A stretch of 64,000 bases of DNA from Cenarchaeum symbiont of Oopsacas minuta (GTDB taxonomy: Archaea; Thermoproteota; Nitrososphaeria; Nitrososphaerales; Nitrosopumilaceae), in the NCBI GenBank assembly GCA_029948415.1, contig JAJIZT010000001.1, positions 117,021 through 181,020 on the forward strand, read 5' to 3'. Of the stretch, positions 8,730 through 17,198 are shown one piece after another. Numbering within the stretch: the first letter of the stretch is position 1; every line of letters begins with the position of its first letter. The position numbers and the translations under genes are program-made. The notes beneath the pieces are model-generated. The model was not told the DNA's origin and did not search any database. It saw nothing but the letters and a program-made list of their open reading frames with translations.

Positions 8730-9443
8730 TCATGGAGCTCCGATGGCTTTATGCATTTGTGGCACTACTCTGACAGTTACATGGTATTTGGCTGCAGCAT
8801 CATACATTTGCATTAAAAGAGGTAGCTTTGGTTCTGCAATTCCATGTGTAGGCTGTATAATCAGGCCTAGAATTTTGGTGGCTGCAGAATTGGAGAATAT
8901 TTTTTCAAGCATAATTTCAAAATCAACAAAATTTGTCTTTGAGCTCACTACAATCTTGATGTATGTTTTTTTCTCGGCCAAGATTGATCCTTCAAGGCAT
9001 TCTAATGCTTGCTCAAACAGCTTTGGATGCTGTTCGGGAGATACAAATCCTGATTCGACGGTTTTGAATTCAATCTTTACGATGTCTATAAATGATAACA
9101 CGTGTGAAAATCTTTGCACCTCAAAGCATGAGGATTCTAGATAGGTGGGTACATTTTTGGACTGGACAAACTTTGCCATCTCAGCTACGGCCTCATGTTG
9201 TATGAGTGGATCGCCACCAGTAAAATTGACTTTGTAAGTACTCGGCTGCAGTTCTCTAGATATCATATCACACGCCTCGTCTATTTCATATTCTGTTCCA
9301 GAGTCAAGTGGAAGTGAATCAAGCGTATCACAATAAAAACATCCGTAAGGACATCCAGCTAGGCGCACAAAGAGGGTTTTGGTTCCACAGAAAATCCCTT
9401 CTCCTTCTATAGAAGTAAATATCTCAGTTAATCTAACTTTCAT
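8730..9443 (-). CDS. queE: 7-carboxy-7-deazaguanine synthase, radical SAM
   Basis: 237 residues. QueE contracts the pterin ring of 6-carboxy-tetrahydropterin to 7-carboxy-7-deazaguanine. The [4Fe-4S] motif is C31-x3-C35-x2-C38 (AGCPYGCFYC), preceded by the family signature TSIEGEG at 10-16; the SAM-binding FTGGDPLIQ follows. It is first in a queE-folE pair. QueD, the step between FolE and QueE, is not in the window. Confidence 0.92.
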   Translation of the reverse strand: MKVRLTEIFTSIEGEGIFCGTKTLFVRLAGCPYGCFYCDTLDSLPLDSGTEYEIDEACDMISRELQPSTYKVNFTGGDPLIQHEAVAEMAKFVQSKNVPTYLESSCFEVQRFSHVLSFIDIVKIEFKTVESGFVSPEQHPKLFEQALECLEGSILAEKKTYIKIVVSSKTNFVDFEIMLEKIFSNSAATKILGLIIQPTHGIAEPKLPLLMQMYDAAAKYHVTVRVVPQMHKAIGAP

Positions 9444-9487
9444 GATACAGAATAAACTAGACGATTATTTATTGTGGTGTATTTGAT

Positions 9488-9682
9488 CTAATGTGTTATT
9501 GGCTGTTTTGTATAAAAGAGGCCAGATATGAAAAAGATCGCTCCAAGGATTCCAATAAGACTGCCAATAAATTCAATGGTAGACGCAATCTCCATATCAT
9601 ATTGGGGAAGAAATAGAGCCATCAACGCACCTACCACCATCATTGGGATTCCAACGCCAATTGATATTACATTTGAGGCCAT
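9488..9682 (-). CDS. Small two-helix membrane protein
   Basis: 64 residues consisting almost entirely of two hydrophobic helices (about 5-25 and 35-57) joined by a short polar loop, ending in FYTKQPITH. It has no charged catalytic motif. It sits in the same direction as queE, 44 bases upstream. Coding status is supported only by the tidy membrane pattern and position. Confidence 0.5.
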   Translation of the reverse strand: MASNVISIGVGIPMMVVGALMALFLPQYDMEIASTIEFIGSLIGILGAIFFISGLFYTKQPITH

Positions 9683-9788
9683 ACATGGCTCATAAATGAA
9701 AATTATATGAAGTTTGGCTTTACGATTGTAAGATCTGGTGCTGAAAAAAGACCTACGTCTTTAATAATAACGGGCAATATTGTCATGT

Positions 9789-10322
9789 ATGACAGGATTC
9801 TTTAGTAAAAATAAGGATGATGGCGAAACGATGGAGGCTAAAGCTCCAAATGACAATCTAAACAGCTCAACCCTAGAGCAGACTATAAAAGCATCAAAGA
9901 ATTTGGAATCTACTCGCCAAGACGACGAGCAAACTGCAGGATCTATGGTTGGAATAGATGGTCTAATGAACAAGCGCGTAAAACTCGAAGAGTCTATAGA
10001 CTATGTAGGTCATGTAATAAAAACTCTAAAAGATAAAAGATCACGCCTTGAAAAAGACGTTGAAGAAGAAGCTGTTGACATAAAAAATCTCAGAGAGCAG
10101 CTGATCAAGATCAAAGAATACATCGATGATGAGAGCAAAGGGATTGAAAATCTTACTAAAAAACGCTCTCAGATAGAGTCAGAAGCTGACGAAGTACGTG
10201 GAATCGTAGGCAACTTTACAGAGATGCTTTCTAGAATAGATAGCATGGTAAATAGAGAAAAGGAAAAAGTTACACAGTTTAAAAGATCAATGCAAAGTCA
10301 AGATACGCCAAGTTCTACATGA
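9789..10322 (+). CDS. Coiled-coil protein beside CdvB
   Basis: 177 residues from the ATG at 9789 (a TTG at 9780 is the alternative). After a polar, disordered N-terminus, residues about 55-165 form a long, highly charged heptad-rich coiled coil (KLEESIDYVGHVIKTLKDKR and similar). There is no PRC-barrel, so it is not a standard CdvA, although thaumarchaeal proteins of this shape are often called CdvA-like. It converges on a cdvB gene, with the two 3' ends overlapping by 8 bases, which hints at a role near the ESCRT-type machinery. Confidence 0.65.
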   Translation: MTGFFSKNKDDGETMEAKAPNDNLNSSTLEQTIKASKNLESTRQDDEQTAGSMVGIDGLMNKRVKLEESIDYVGHVIKTLKDKRSRLEKDVEEEAVDIKNLREQLIKIKEYIDDESKGIENLTKKRSQIESEADEVRGIVGNFTEMLSRIDSMVNREKEKVTQFKRSMQSQDTPSST

Positions 10323-10959
10323 ATTTGTTTGGTGTCTCTACAGACTGATCTATATCTGTCGGCATGGTTGGGAATTTTGAATCTGCCGTATTCTCTGCTA
10401 TGGCAGCTGCCTCTTGGAGTATCTTTTCTGACTCTTCAGTGGTTGCAGTATCTGTTGCAAAGCTTGAATCGTTGGTAAAGGTGTCTGTCATCATACCACC
10501 TAACATCTCTGCCATTTTGCCAATCTCCTGATCCGCTCCTGGCATGAATTTTGCCAATGAAGATTTCATGCCCTTCATGAGACCTATTGTTGGCATTATT
10601 GTTACGATAGTATCACCTAGATCGTGTGCAGTTGAAAGACGAAGTTCTATCTGTTCCAATGCAATGCGTGCATTACCCAAAACCTTTGAAACTTTGCGCA
10701 CTTCTGCAAGCTCACTCGAGAGCACTTTGCTCGTATGTGTATCATGTTGTTGAGTTGCTTGAACTATTCTACTGAAAATTTTAGCGTCACGCTCTGCTAG
10801 TTTGCCAAGCATGCCGTCAAGTTTTGTGACCTGTTTTTGTAAGCGCACTATGGCTGCCTGAACTCGTGGCTTTAGAGGACCATTATGTTTTAGCATATCC
10901 GATACCTTTTCTGTCAGTCCTGGTGTTGTCTGTTTTGCCCACTTGTTCTGAAAGGTCAT
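10315..10959 (-). CDS. cdvB: CdvB-like ESCRT-III (Snf7) protein
   Basis: 214 residues. The basic N-terminal half (helices about 5-130, e.g. KPRVQAAIVRLQKQVTKLDG) and an acidic C-terminus after about 150 (GGMMTDTF, TATTEESEKILQEAA) give the charge layout of ESCRT-III/Snf7 proteins. In thaumarchaea Cdv proteins polymerise at mid-cell during division, and several CdvB paralogues occur per genome. No winged-helix CdvA-binding tail is obvious, so this may be a shorter paralogue. cdvA and cdvC are not in the window. Confidence 0.8.
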   Translation of the reverse strand: MTFQNKWAKQTTPGLTEKVSDMLKHNGPLKPRVQAAIVRLQKQVTKLDGMLGKLAERDAKIFSRIVQATQQHDTHTSKVLSSELAEVRKVSKVLGNARIALEQIELRLSTAHDLGDTIVTIMPTIGLMKGMKSSLAKFMPGADQEIGKMAEMLGGMMTDTFTNDSSFATDTATTEESEKILQEAAAIAENTADSKFPTMPTDIDQSVETPNKFM

Positions 10960-11051
10960 AATTGAGTTTGATAAAATCTATTCTTAATAGGAGTTGTAAG
11001 CTTTGATCAACAAACCATTAAAATTACTCAACTAAACTAGTGTACAATACC

Positions 11052-11210
11052 TTATGTGATTGTGGCTTTTTTGACCACAAGTGAATCTCCCTCTAGGTAT
11101 ATTTTTACATAATCACCTTTTTGCATATCCATATGCTTTCTCAACTGTTTTGGAACAGTAACTGTGCCTGCAGAGGTAATCTTTACTAGTATCTCTTCTA
11201 TGTCCGACAT
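11052..11210 (-). CDS. AbrB/SpoVT-type swapped-hairpin DNA-binding protein
   Basis: A 52-residue gene starting with ATG at 11210 and ending with TAA at 11052-11054. The pattern ILVKITSAGTVTVPKQLRKH followed by GDYVKIYLEGDSLVVKK is the classic AbrB/MazE swapped-hairpin fold. Such proteins bind DNA as dimers, as transition-state regulators or antitoxins. No partner toxin gene is adjacent. The 44 bases upstream are an extremely AT-rich near-palindromic tract, probably its promoter and perhaps its own operator. Confidence 0.8.
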   Translation of the reverse strand: MSDIEEILVKITSAGTVTVPKQLRKHMDMQKGDYVKIYLEGDSLVVKKATIT

Positions 11211-11254
11211 CTTGATTATTAATATTATATTATAATATAATATAATTTTTGATA
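11211..11254 (-). promoter_or_regulatory. AT-only tract between guaA stop and abrB-like start
   Basis: About 30 consecutive A/T bases with self-complementary ATATTATA and TATAATAT runs separate the guaA stop from the small AbrB gene. It can serve as TATA element for the AbrB-like gene, as T-rich terminator for guaA, or both. Its symmetry would also suit a dimeric regulator. Assignment is by composition and position only. Confidence 0.4.
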
Positions 11255-12772
11255 TTATAGAGGTTCTATGGTGGATGGAGGTTTACTCGATATCGCATAT
11301 GTGACCCACGTAACCTCCTCTATCTCGTTGGTTATACGTCTAGCCATCTTGTCCAATATATCATGGGGTACGCGCGTCCAATCTGCAGTCATTGCATCTA
11401 TAGAATTGACTATACGGATTGTGACTATTCTACCGTATCTTCGCTCATCGCCAACAACACCTACAGCTCGGTCATCTCCTACCAAAGCGTACGCCTGCCA
11501 AATGTCTCCATATAGACCAGCTAGATGGAGCTCATCTTCCACGATGGCACTTGCAGTCTTACATATTGCAAGTTTTTCCTTTGTCACTTCTCCAATTATT
11601 CTCACTGCAAGACCAGGACCTGGAAATGGATGACGTTTACGCATATACTCTGGAACATCAAGCATCTTGGCTATCTTTCTAACTTCATCTTTGTATAGAT
11701 CTCGTAATGGTTCAAGCAGATCTAGATTCAGCCAGTTTGGTAGTCCGCCCACGTTGTGATGTGATTTTATAACTGCTGCCGGTCCTTTTGATATTCCACT
11801 TTCTATAACGTCTGGATACAGAGTTCCTTGTGCAAGCCATCGGAAATTTCCATCTTTGGCAAATCTCGAAAACTCTTCGATGAATGCCTCGCCGATTATT
11901 TTCCGTTTCTCCTCTGGATTGGTCTTACCTTGAAGTTTTTCTAGAAATTTTTTACTAGCATCAATAAGGGTAAAATTGACGCCAAAATTTTCTACAAACA
12001 TCTTTTGAACCTGTTCTGATTCACCACGACGTAACAGCCCGTTGTCTATAAAAATACATTTTAACCTATTACCAATTGCTTTGTGTATCAAAAGAGCCGT
12101 CACTGTAGAATCTATGCCACCGCTAACACCACATAAAACGTCTCCATCTATAGAAGAGATTTGTCTAATGGTTTTTTTCACAAACGAATCTATTGTCCAT
12201 TCTTTTTTGGCACCACATATGTTAACTGTAAAATTTTCTAGTATCTTTGAACCTTGTTCAGTATGAGTCACCTCGGGATGAAACTGTAATCCAAATATGG
12301 ATTTCTCTTCCAAGGTTATTGCAGCAGTCGCAGAGTTTTCCGTGCTACCTATGACTTTGAATTCTGGTGGAATTTTTTCAGCCTCATCTCCATGGCTCAT
12401 CCATGCAGTTATCTGCCTACCGAGTCCATCAAATATTCTATTTTCCTGCATATCTAGCTTGGATGCACCATATTCCTTGTTTGCGCGTTTTATACTACCG
12501 CCATGTCTATCCACCACAAGCTGATGTCCATAGCATATACCTAGAATCGGCACGTTCATCTCAAAGATCTCAGAGTCGGGTTTTGGTGATCCTTGTTCGT
12601 ATACGCTAGCTGGACCTCCAGAGAGTATCAAGCCTTTGGGGGTCAGCTCTTTGATTTTATCAACTGGTGTACCATATGGTAAGAGCTCAGCATAGACTGC
12701 AAAATCACGTATCCTTCGGCATATAAGATGACTATACTGGGAACCAAAATCCAGTATGACTATTTTGTCCAT
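11255..12772 (-). CDS. guaA: GMP synthase (glutamine-hydrolysing)
   Basis: 505 residues from the ATG at 12772. An upstream in-frame ATG (12796) exists, but AGGTGA five bases before 12772 and the family-typical start MDKIVILDFGSQY favour 12772. It aminates XMP to GMP. Domains in order: class I amidotransferase (nucleophile C80 in GICYGHQ, later LQFHPEVTHTEQG), ATP pyrophosphatase (GVSGGIDSTV) and the C-terminal dimerisation domain ending SSKPPSTIEPL, here in one chain rather than split as in many euryarchaea. guaB lies at 21676-23130. Confidence 0.95.
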   Translation of the reverse strand: MDKIVILDFGSQYSHLICRRIRDFAVYAELLPYGTPVDKIKELTPKGLILSGGPASVYEQGSPKPDSEIFEMNVPILGICYGHQLVVDRHGGSIKRANKEYGASKLDMQENRIFDGLGRQITAWMSHGDEAEKIPPEFKVIGSTENSATAAITLEEKSIFGLQFHPEVTHTEQGSKILENFTVNICGAKKEWTIDSFVKKTIRQISSIDGDVLCGVSGGIDSTVTALLIHKAIGNRLKCIFIDNGLLRRGESEQVQKMFVENFGVNFTLIDASKKFLEKLQGKTNPEEKRKIIGEAFIEEFSRFAKDGNFRWLAQGTLYPDVIESGISKGPAAVIKSHHNVGGLPNWLNLDLLEPLRDLYKDEVRKIAKMLDVPEYMRKRHPFPGPGLAVRIIGEVTKEKLAICKTASAIVEDELHLAGLYGDIWQAYALVGDDRAVGVVGDERRYGRIVTIRIVNSIDAMTADWTRVPHDILDKMARRITNEIEEVTWVTYAISSKPPSTIEPL

Positions 12773-12776
12773 GCAA

Positions 12777-13346
12777 TCACCTGCTAGTTTTTTCAAGCAT
12801 TTTGTTAAAAGACCAAGTGGCCGTATTGATTATTTCCATGGCTGTTTGATGATTACGATAGTTTTCAATAATAATCTCACGCATTATAGAACCTACTTTG
12901 TTTATTGTATAATCCATAACTTTTTGATCCTCTCCTTGAACCTTGGCATCTTTTTTCTTCATATCTGCCATGACCCTATCAAGAAAATACGTCTGAAACG
13001 GTGGTGTAGTCTGCTCCAAATCAAGATCTTTATTCAAAATTATAGCTAGCCTGTCAGGTGTCAAGTAAGCGTTTGCAATAACACGACCATCTGACGTATT
13101 TGTCATCGGAATACTCTCAGAGGTATCATCGGTTTGGGTTTCAGGTTCGATTTTGGTCTTGGGTTTTGTATTCTCAGGTTCAAGGGGTATTGAAGATGCC
13201 TTTGTAAAACTAGATCTCTTTAAAAGTAGGTCGACGGCTTTGAGAGATTCTTCTAGAAACAGCAGATCTTCATGGGCAGCATCTATCTTTTGTTCTATTT
13301 TATCTCGCAACCGAGTAATCTCGCGTATCTCTTCAGGCGACTGCAT
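12777..13346 (-). CDS. Conserved-looking protein with coiled-coil N-terminus, unknown
   Basis: 189 residues. An N-terminal coiled coil (about 3-45, IREITRLRDKIEQKIDAAHE) is followed by a low-complexity, Pro/Glu/Thr-rich linker (50-85) and a helical C-terminal domain (about 90-185). Its stop lies four bases upstream of the guaA start, and the ribosome-binding sequence of guaA overlaps its end, so the two are co-transcribed. I recognise no family and give no function. Confidence 0.65.
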   Translation of the reverse strand: MQSPEEIREITRLRDKIEQKIDAAHEDLLFLEESLKAVDLLLKRSSFTKASSIPLEPENTKPKTKIEPETQTDDTSESIPMTNTSDGRVIANAYLTPDRLAIILNKDLDLEQTTPPFQTYFLDRVMADMKKKDAKVQGEDQKVMDYTINKVGSIMREIIIENYRNHQTAMEIINTATWSFNKMLEKTSR

Positions 13347-13405
13347 ACTGTGAAATAGTCATATGGGTATTAAAAGCGCACGGTAAACAGATGTATTGAT
13401 CAAAG

Positions 13406-14134
13406 CTATGCAAAATCTAGACGGTCGTATCGGATATTTTCAAATCCTCGAATTCTACTAGACGTTGTGTATAGACGGCTTTTGGATCTTTCGGCAAGCC
13501 ATTCCAAGAGTATTTTGGCGCGGCGCAGTTTTGCCATCTTTGTTTGCATATCTTTACGGGCAGTGGATGAATGTATTCCTATACGTCTGCCAAGATCCAT
13601 TCCAAAGAGTATAATTTTTTCAGCCCCAAATGATTCAGCCAAGAAAACACATCTATCACCATCGGTAAATCCACCATAATTGCGAACGTGCCCCACAGGT
13701 CTACCTTGTGTGGTGGCCATTACGTTCACAAATTTTTTTGCTATTGGTAATGTCTTTACATTATCACCATGCGCATGAACTAGCATCAATGAGCCTAAAT
13801 CATCGGCTTTTTGTAACGAGGCTAAATCGCCGTCAAGGTCTGTTACCACAATATCTGGAATAATACCTGTCTTTAATACTGTCTTTACGGCACTGTCTGC
13901 CACGATCTTTGTGACCGGCAGTCTGCGAGACGCCAAAATCGTCTGCCCTAAAGATGGGCCAGCTCCAATAACAATTACTGTCTTACCAAAGATCAAACGA
14001 CGGATCCTATTCTCCGAGATGGGTTTTTTTATTATTCCATCTAGAATTCGTGCCGCATTCGTATCGTCTGATCTTGAATATCCAAAATCTTTCAACAGTT
14101 TCGAATACTGCGTGTACCAGCCTCTTATTGGCAT
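13406..14134 (-). CDS. MptE-like 6-hydroxymethylpterin diphosphokinase
   Basis: 242 residues of the DUF115/MptE family, which in archaea replaces FolK and transfers diphosphate from ATP to 6-hydroxymethyl-7,8-dihydropterin. Visible motifs are VIVIGAGPSLGQTI near 50-63, the DLDGD metal motif in IVVTDLDGDLASL, LVHAHGDN, and GFTDGDR / ILFGMDLG toward the C-terminus. It is divergent from folP, the next enzyme in the pathway, 33 bases apart. That pairing strongly supports the assignment. Confidence 0.85.
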   Translation of the reverse strand: MPIRGWYTQYSKLLKDFGYSRSDDTNAARILDGIIKKPISENRIRRLIFGKTVIVIGAGPSLGQTILASRRLPVTKIVADSAVKTVLKTGIIPDIVVTDLDGDLASLQKADDLGSLMLVHAHGDNVKTLPIAKKFVNVMATTQGRPVGHVRNYGGFTDGDRCVFLAESFGAEKIILFGMDLGRRIGIHSSTARKDMQTKMAKLRRAKILLEWLAERSKSRLYTTSSRIRGFENIRYDRLDFA

Positions 14135-14167
14135 AACCTAATTTGTAGGGAGATTGTCTTAAACCCT

Positions 14168-15001
14168 ATGAACATATTCGATTCGACAAGAAAAAAACAT
14201 ACAATCATCATGGGCATAATCAATACATCACCTGAATCATTTTATTCTGAATCGGTGCATACTAGTGCTTCTAGTATATCAGCCACGGCTCGTAGAATGC
14301 AAAATGAAGGAGCAGACATTATAGATGTCGGAGGCATGTCCACTGCACCATATCTAAAGACGTTCATAAAGTCAGAGGTTGAATTGCATAGGGTGGTTAC
14401 GGCCGTAAAAATCGTGCGTGCTGCATCCTCATTACCTATCTCTATAGATACGTGTAGAGCTAATGTGGCCGAAGCTGCACTAGATGCAGGTGCAGATATC
14501 ATAAATGACGTGACTGGGTTGCAGTATGATTCATGCATGAGCAGTCTCATAAGCCGATACAGACCATCATTGGTGCTCTGCGCTTATGGTGGCACCAAAC
14601 ACCGTGGAAACGGTCTACTGACAGATACGTCATCGTTGCTTAAACGTAGTACAGATATAGCATTCAAGGCAGGAGTGCATAGTAGCCAAATAGCGATAGA
14701 TCCAGCAATTGGTTTCTTTCGACGTGCCTCAAAGTCGCCGTTTTTTACAAAGACAAGTTCGAATCAGATCAAGAGGGATCTTTTGATATTAAAAGATCTG
14801 AATAGACTAGGCAATATGCTAGTACTCGTTTCCATATCACGTAAATCATTTCTTAGAGGTATGTTTGGATCTCCTGATCCAAAAAACAGACTCCCAAGTT
14901 CACTTGCATGTGAAATGTTTGCGATACAATGTGGTGCCAATATTATACGTACTCATAACGTACGTGAGAGTCGTAACATTGCAGATATGGTGTATATGTA
15001 A
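14168..15001 (+). CDS. folP: Dihydropteroate synthase family protein
   Basis: 277-residue TIM barrel. The N-terminal IMGIINTSPESF (14-25), IIDVGGMSTAP, the metal/pterin motif ISIDTCRANVAEAALDAGAD, IINDVTG and the C-terminal SRKSFLRG are all DHPS hallmarks. In archaea such proteins make folate- or methanopterin-type pterins. The divergent MptE-like gene provides its pterin diphosphate. Typical FolP has DSFSDGG after the first strand, whereas here ESFYSESV leads into VHTSASSI, a small deviation that may alter the second substrate. Confidence 0.85.
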   Translation: MNIFDSTRKKHTIIMGIINTSPESFYSESVHTSASSISATARRMQNEGADIIDVGGMSTAPYLKTFIKSEVELHRVVTAVKIVRAASSLPISIDTCRANVAEAALDAGADIINDVTGLQYDSCMSSLISRYRPSLVLCAYGGTKHRGNGLLTDTSSLLKRSTDIAFKAGVHSSQIAIDPAIGFFRRASKSPFFTKTSSNQIKRDLLILKDLNRLGNMLVLVSISRKSFLRGMFGSPDPKNRLPSSLACEMFAIQCGANIIRTHNVRESRNIADMVYM

Positions 15002-15107
15002 ACATTGATTAGATTTCATTAATAGAAAATTTATAATTATATTAAAAATTATAGATAATTTCTAGATGCATACTAATCTTTTTATCATACATTATTTGTA
15101 AAAAAAT

Positions 15108-15545
15108 ATGAAGAGAGTAATTTATGGTGGAATTGTCATAGCCATCGCACTTGTTATTATATTGATATTAAGATCAATCGCATTTGACACCACACCTGGC
15201 ACGGATTTTGCATATCATGTTCTTTTATCTGGAACTGATGATTACAAGGCTGGAGTATACACAGAAAATTTTGATTTAACCGCTGGAGATTATGCCATTA
15301 GATTCATAGCTAGTGGGAGTAGTCCGAAACAGATCACAATAAATCTCAAAGGTGAAACACTTTCATTTTTAGAAAATTACAAGCTACAAAATATGCTACA
15401 CAAATCCCCAATCTCTGAATATTATACATGGAGTTACAATGGAACCAAGATGATTCATAATTCACAAGGTCAGATTGTTGAAATTACCATAGACCCGCAC
15501 GGAAAGACAGATGGTTCTGTGTCAATTTTGCTTGAAAGAAGATAA
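15108..15545 (+). CDS. Membrane-anchored extracytoplasmic protein, unknown
   Basis: 145 residues. A single N-terminal hydrophobic helix (about 4-24) anchors a beta-rich domain that should lie outside the cell (ENFDLTAGDYAIRFIASGS). No cysteines or catalytic motif are visible. The upstream 106 bases are very AT-rich and contain TTTTTATCATAC about 30 bases before the ATG, a plausible TATA element. The folded element at 15551 begins only five bases after its stop codon. Confidence 0.6.
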   Translation: MKRVIYGGIVIAIALVIILILRSIAFDTTPGTDFAYHVLLSGTDDYKAGVYTENFDLTAGDYAIRFIASGSSPKQITINLKGETLSFLENYKLQNMLHKSPISEYYTWSYNGTKMIHNSQGQIVEITIDPHGKTDGSVSILLERR

Positions 15546-15550
15546 TGTCG

Positions 15551-15634
15551 GCGTGATCCCTAAATTGTAGAACCAAGGGAGATTTCCTCCATAGTCGGAA
15601 TATCCGACACGTGTTTTGTTCTACGGGATCACGC
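15551..15634. other. Highly self-complementary 84-base element (structured RNA or MITE-like)
   Basis: Outer arms GCGTGATCCC (15551-15560) and GGGATCACGC (15625-15634) are perfect 10-bp complements. After a 6-base bulge (TAAATT), GTAGAAC (15567-15573) pairs perfectly with GTTCTAC (15618-15624), directly stacked on the outer arm. Inside are two further hairpins: GGAG/CTCC (15578-15581 with 15587-15590) and GTCGGA/TCCGAC (15594-15599 with 15603-15608). No T-tract follows, so an ordinary archaeal terminator is unlikely. No clear target-site duplication flanks it. It matches no RNA family I can name. Confidence 0.6.
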
Positions 15635-15811
15635 TAGTCTAAGCAATGTATTTTATCGCTTTTGACATGATATACTATACGATATATTGATATTTAAGAT
15701 TTTGTATAAAATATTACATAAAAAAGCGTATTTTTATGAAAATTTTACTTGTGTGATAAAGATGTCTTTTATGTGCAATAAGACAAATAGGAACAATATC
15801 AAAACTAAACA

Positions 15812-16012
15812 ATGGTAAAACTAAAGATAAGAACAATAGTTCTTTTGGCTACAATTTGGTTTGTGGTAACACTGCCTTTACCTTGGCTCATAAACAATCC
15901 AGATGTGCAAGCACAGCAGTTCTATACAATACTTGGCATAATAGGTGTCATGTCCATACCGTTTGTAGGTCTTGGAATAGCTTGGACACTAAAACCAGAA
16001 CTTGTCACATAA
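15812..16012 (+). CDS. Small two-helix membrane protein
   Basis: 66 residues with two hydrophobic helices (about 8-27 and 38-58) separated by a short loop containing INNPDVQAQQ. No catalytic motif. It precedes the hemerythrin gene with 34 bases between its stop and that gene's chosen ATG, so the two may be co-transcribed. The 177 bases between the folded element and this gene contain only AT-rich sequence. Confidence 0.5.
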   Translation: MVKLKIRTIVLLATIWFVVTLPLPWLINNPDVQAQQFYTILGIIGVMSIPFVGLGIAWTLKPELVT

Positions 16013-16046
16013 GAGATTAAAACCGAGACCAACAATACTCGTCCAT

Positions 16047-16595
16047 ATGAGTGCCACAGAGACGTTACGTAAGGATCATCAACATGTTATGCGACTTGAT
16101 GCCATAATTCAAAGTTGCTACAAGACATTGTATTCTGGCATACACGTTCCGATCTCAGACATTAGACAAATCACTGTAATCATATCAGAGTTTTTTGATT
16201 CTATACACTATACGAGAGAAGAGGATTCTTACTTTGCATGTGTTGCCGGATATGGTGAGCTAAAAGATGATATACGCAAATTTATGATAGAGCATGAATT
16301 TGGACGTAGAATAGCATCCAAAATTTCAAAACATCTAGATGATTACAAGAGAGATGAATTAAATACGTACGAGCCTGTAGCTAGATTTTTGCGGACATAT
16401 TCGATATATCTAAACGATCATGTTTCAAAAGAAGAAAAATTCTTCGATCAAGTAGAATCAACAATACTTTCTGCAGAAGAGGAGCGTGAAATGTACGAAC
16501 AGTTCAACTCTTCCATGGCCACTGCAAAAAAACTTTCAGGGATTATAAAACAAATGGAAATTCTTGAAGACCTTCCATGGGCTCGGATATCGTAA
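16047..16595 (+). CDS. Hemerythrin-like HHE cation-binding protein
   Basis: 182 residues from the ATG at 16047 (an in-frame TTG at 16002 would add 15). It shows the hemerythrin histidine series: LRKDHQHV near 7-14, SIHYTREED, HEFGRR and DHVSKEEKFF, enough for a di-iron centre in a four-helix bundle. Likely roles are O2, NO or iron sensing/handling in the cytosol. A decayed relative lies at 52931-53437. Confidence 0.85.
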   Translation: MSATETLRKDHQHVMRLDAIIQSCYKTLYSGIHVPISDIRQITVIISEFFDSIHYTREEDSYFACVAGYGELKDDIRKFMIEHEFGRRIASKISKHLDDYKRDELNTYEPVARFLRTYSIYLNDHVSKEEKFFDQVESTILSAEEEREMYEQFNSSMATAKKLSGIIKQMEILEDLPWARIS

Positions 16596-16627
16596 GGTCT
16601 TTAAGACCTCTTTATTGGTTTAAAGTA

Positions 16628-17137
16628 ATGGCGTTTGTTCTTTGGATGACAGGTCTACCATGTTCTGGAAAGACCACTCTAGTAAAAAGATTACAAAAAG
16701 ACATTCCAAACCTTGCAATGCTAGACGGTGATCAGCTTCGGGAATGGCTGTCACCAAAAGATTTCTCAAAAGAAGCACGTAATGAACACAATAAAAGAGT
16801 GGCACATTTGGCAAAACTCTTGCAAAATCATGGCATCTCTTCTGTCGTCTCGTTGATCAGCCCATACGCGGAGAACAGAAAAAATGCAAAAGAGATCATA
16901 GGTGATGGATCATTTTCAGAAGTATATGTAAAATGCTCTCTAGAGCAATGTGAGAAACGCGATGTAAAAGGTATGTATGCAAAGGCTCGAGCTGGTGTGA
17001 TCAAAGGGTTTACAGGCATCGATGACCCATATGAGGCTCCAGAGGCTCCCGATTTGGCACTCAACACCGAGGTTGAAGATCTTGAAGAGTCTACAAATTC
17101 CATACTAGACTATCTGAAATCAAAGAATCAGATCTAA
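16628..17137 (+). CDS. cysC: Adenylylsulfate kinase family protein
   Basis: 169 residues from the ATG at 16628, chosen because the family starts just before the P-loop (upstream in-frame ATG at 16577 overlaps the hemerythrin gene). It phosphorylates APS to PAPS. The P-loop GLPCSGKTT is at 9-17, the DGDQLREWL substrate motif near 35-43, and the mobile-lid region VKGMYAKARAGVIKGFTGID further on. No sulfurylase or PAPS reductase is nearby. Confidence 0.85.
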   Translation: MAFVLWMTGLPCSGKTTLVKRLQKDIPNLAMLDGDQLREWLSPKDFSKEARNEHNKRVAHLAKLLQNHGISSVVSLISPYAENRKNAKEIIGDGSFSEVYVKCSLEQCEKRDVKGMYAKARAGVIKGFTGIDDPYEAPEAPDLALNTEVEDLEESTNSILDYLKSKNQI

Positions 17138-17198
17138 ATTTCACATGCACACTTTAAAAAAAAGTTCCCTTTAAATCAGAGCGTATGATACTGCCTAG

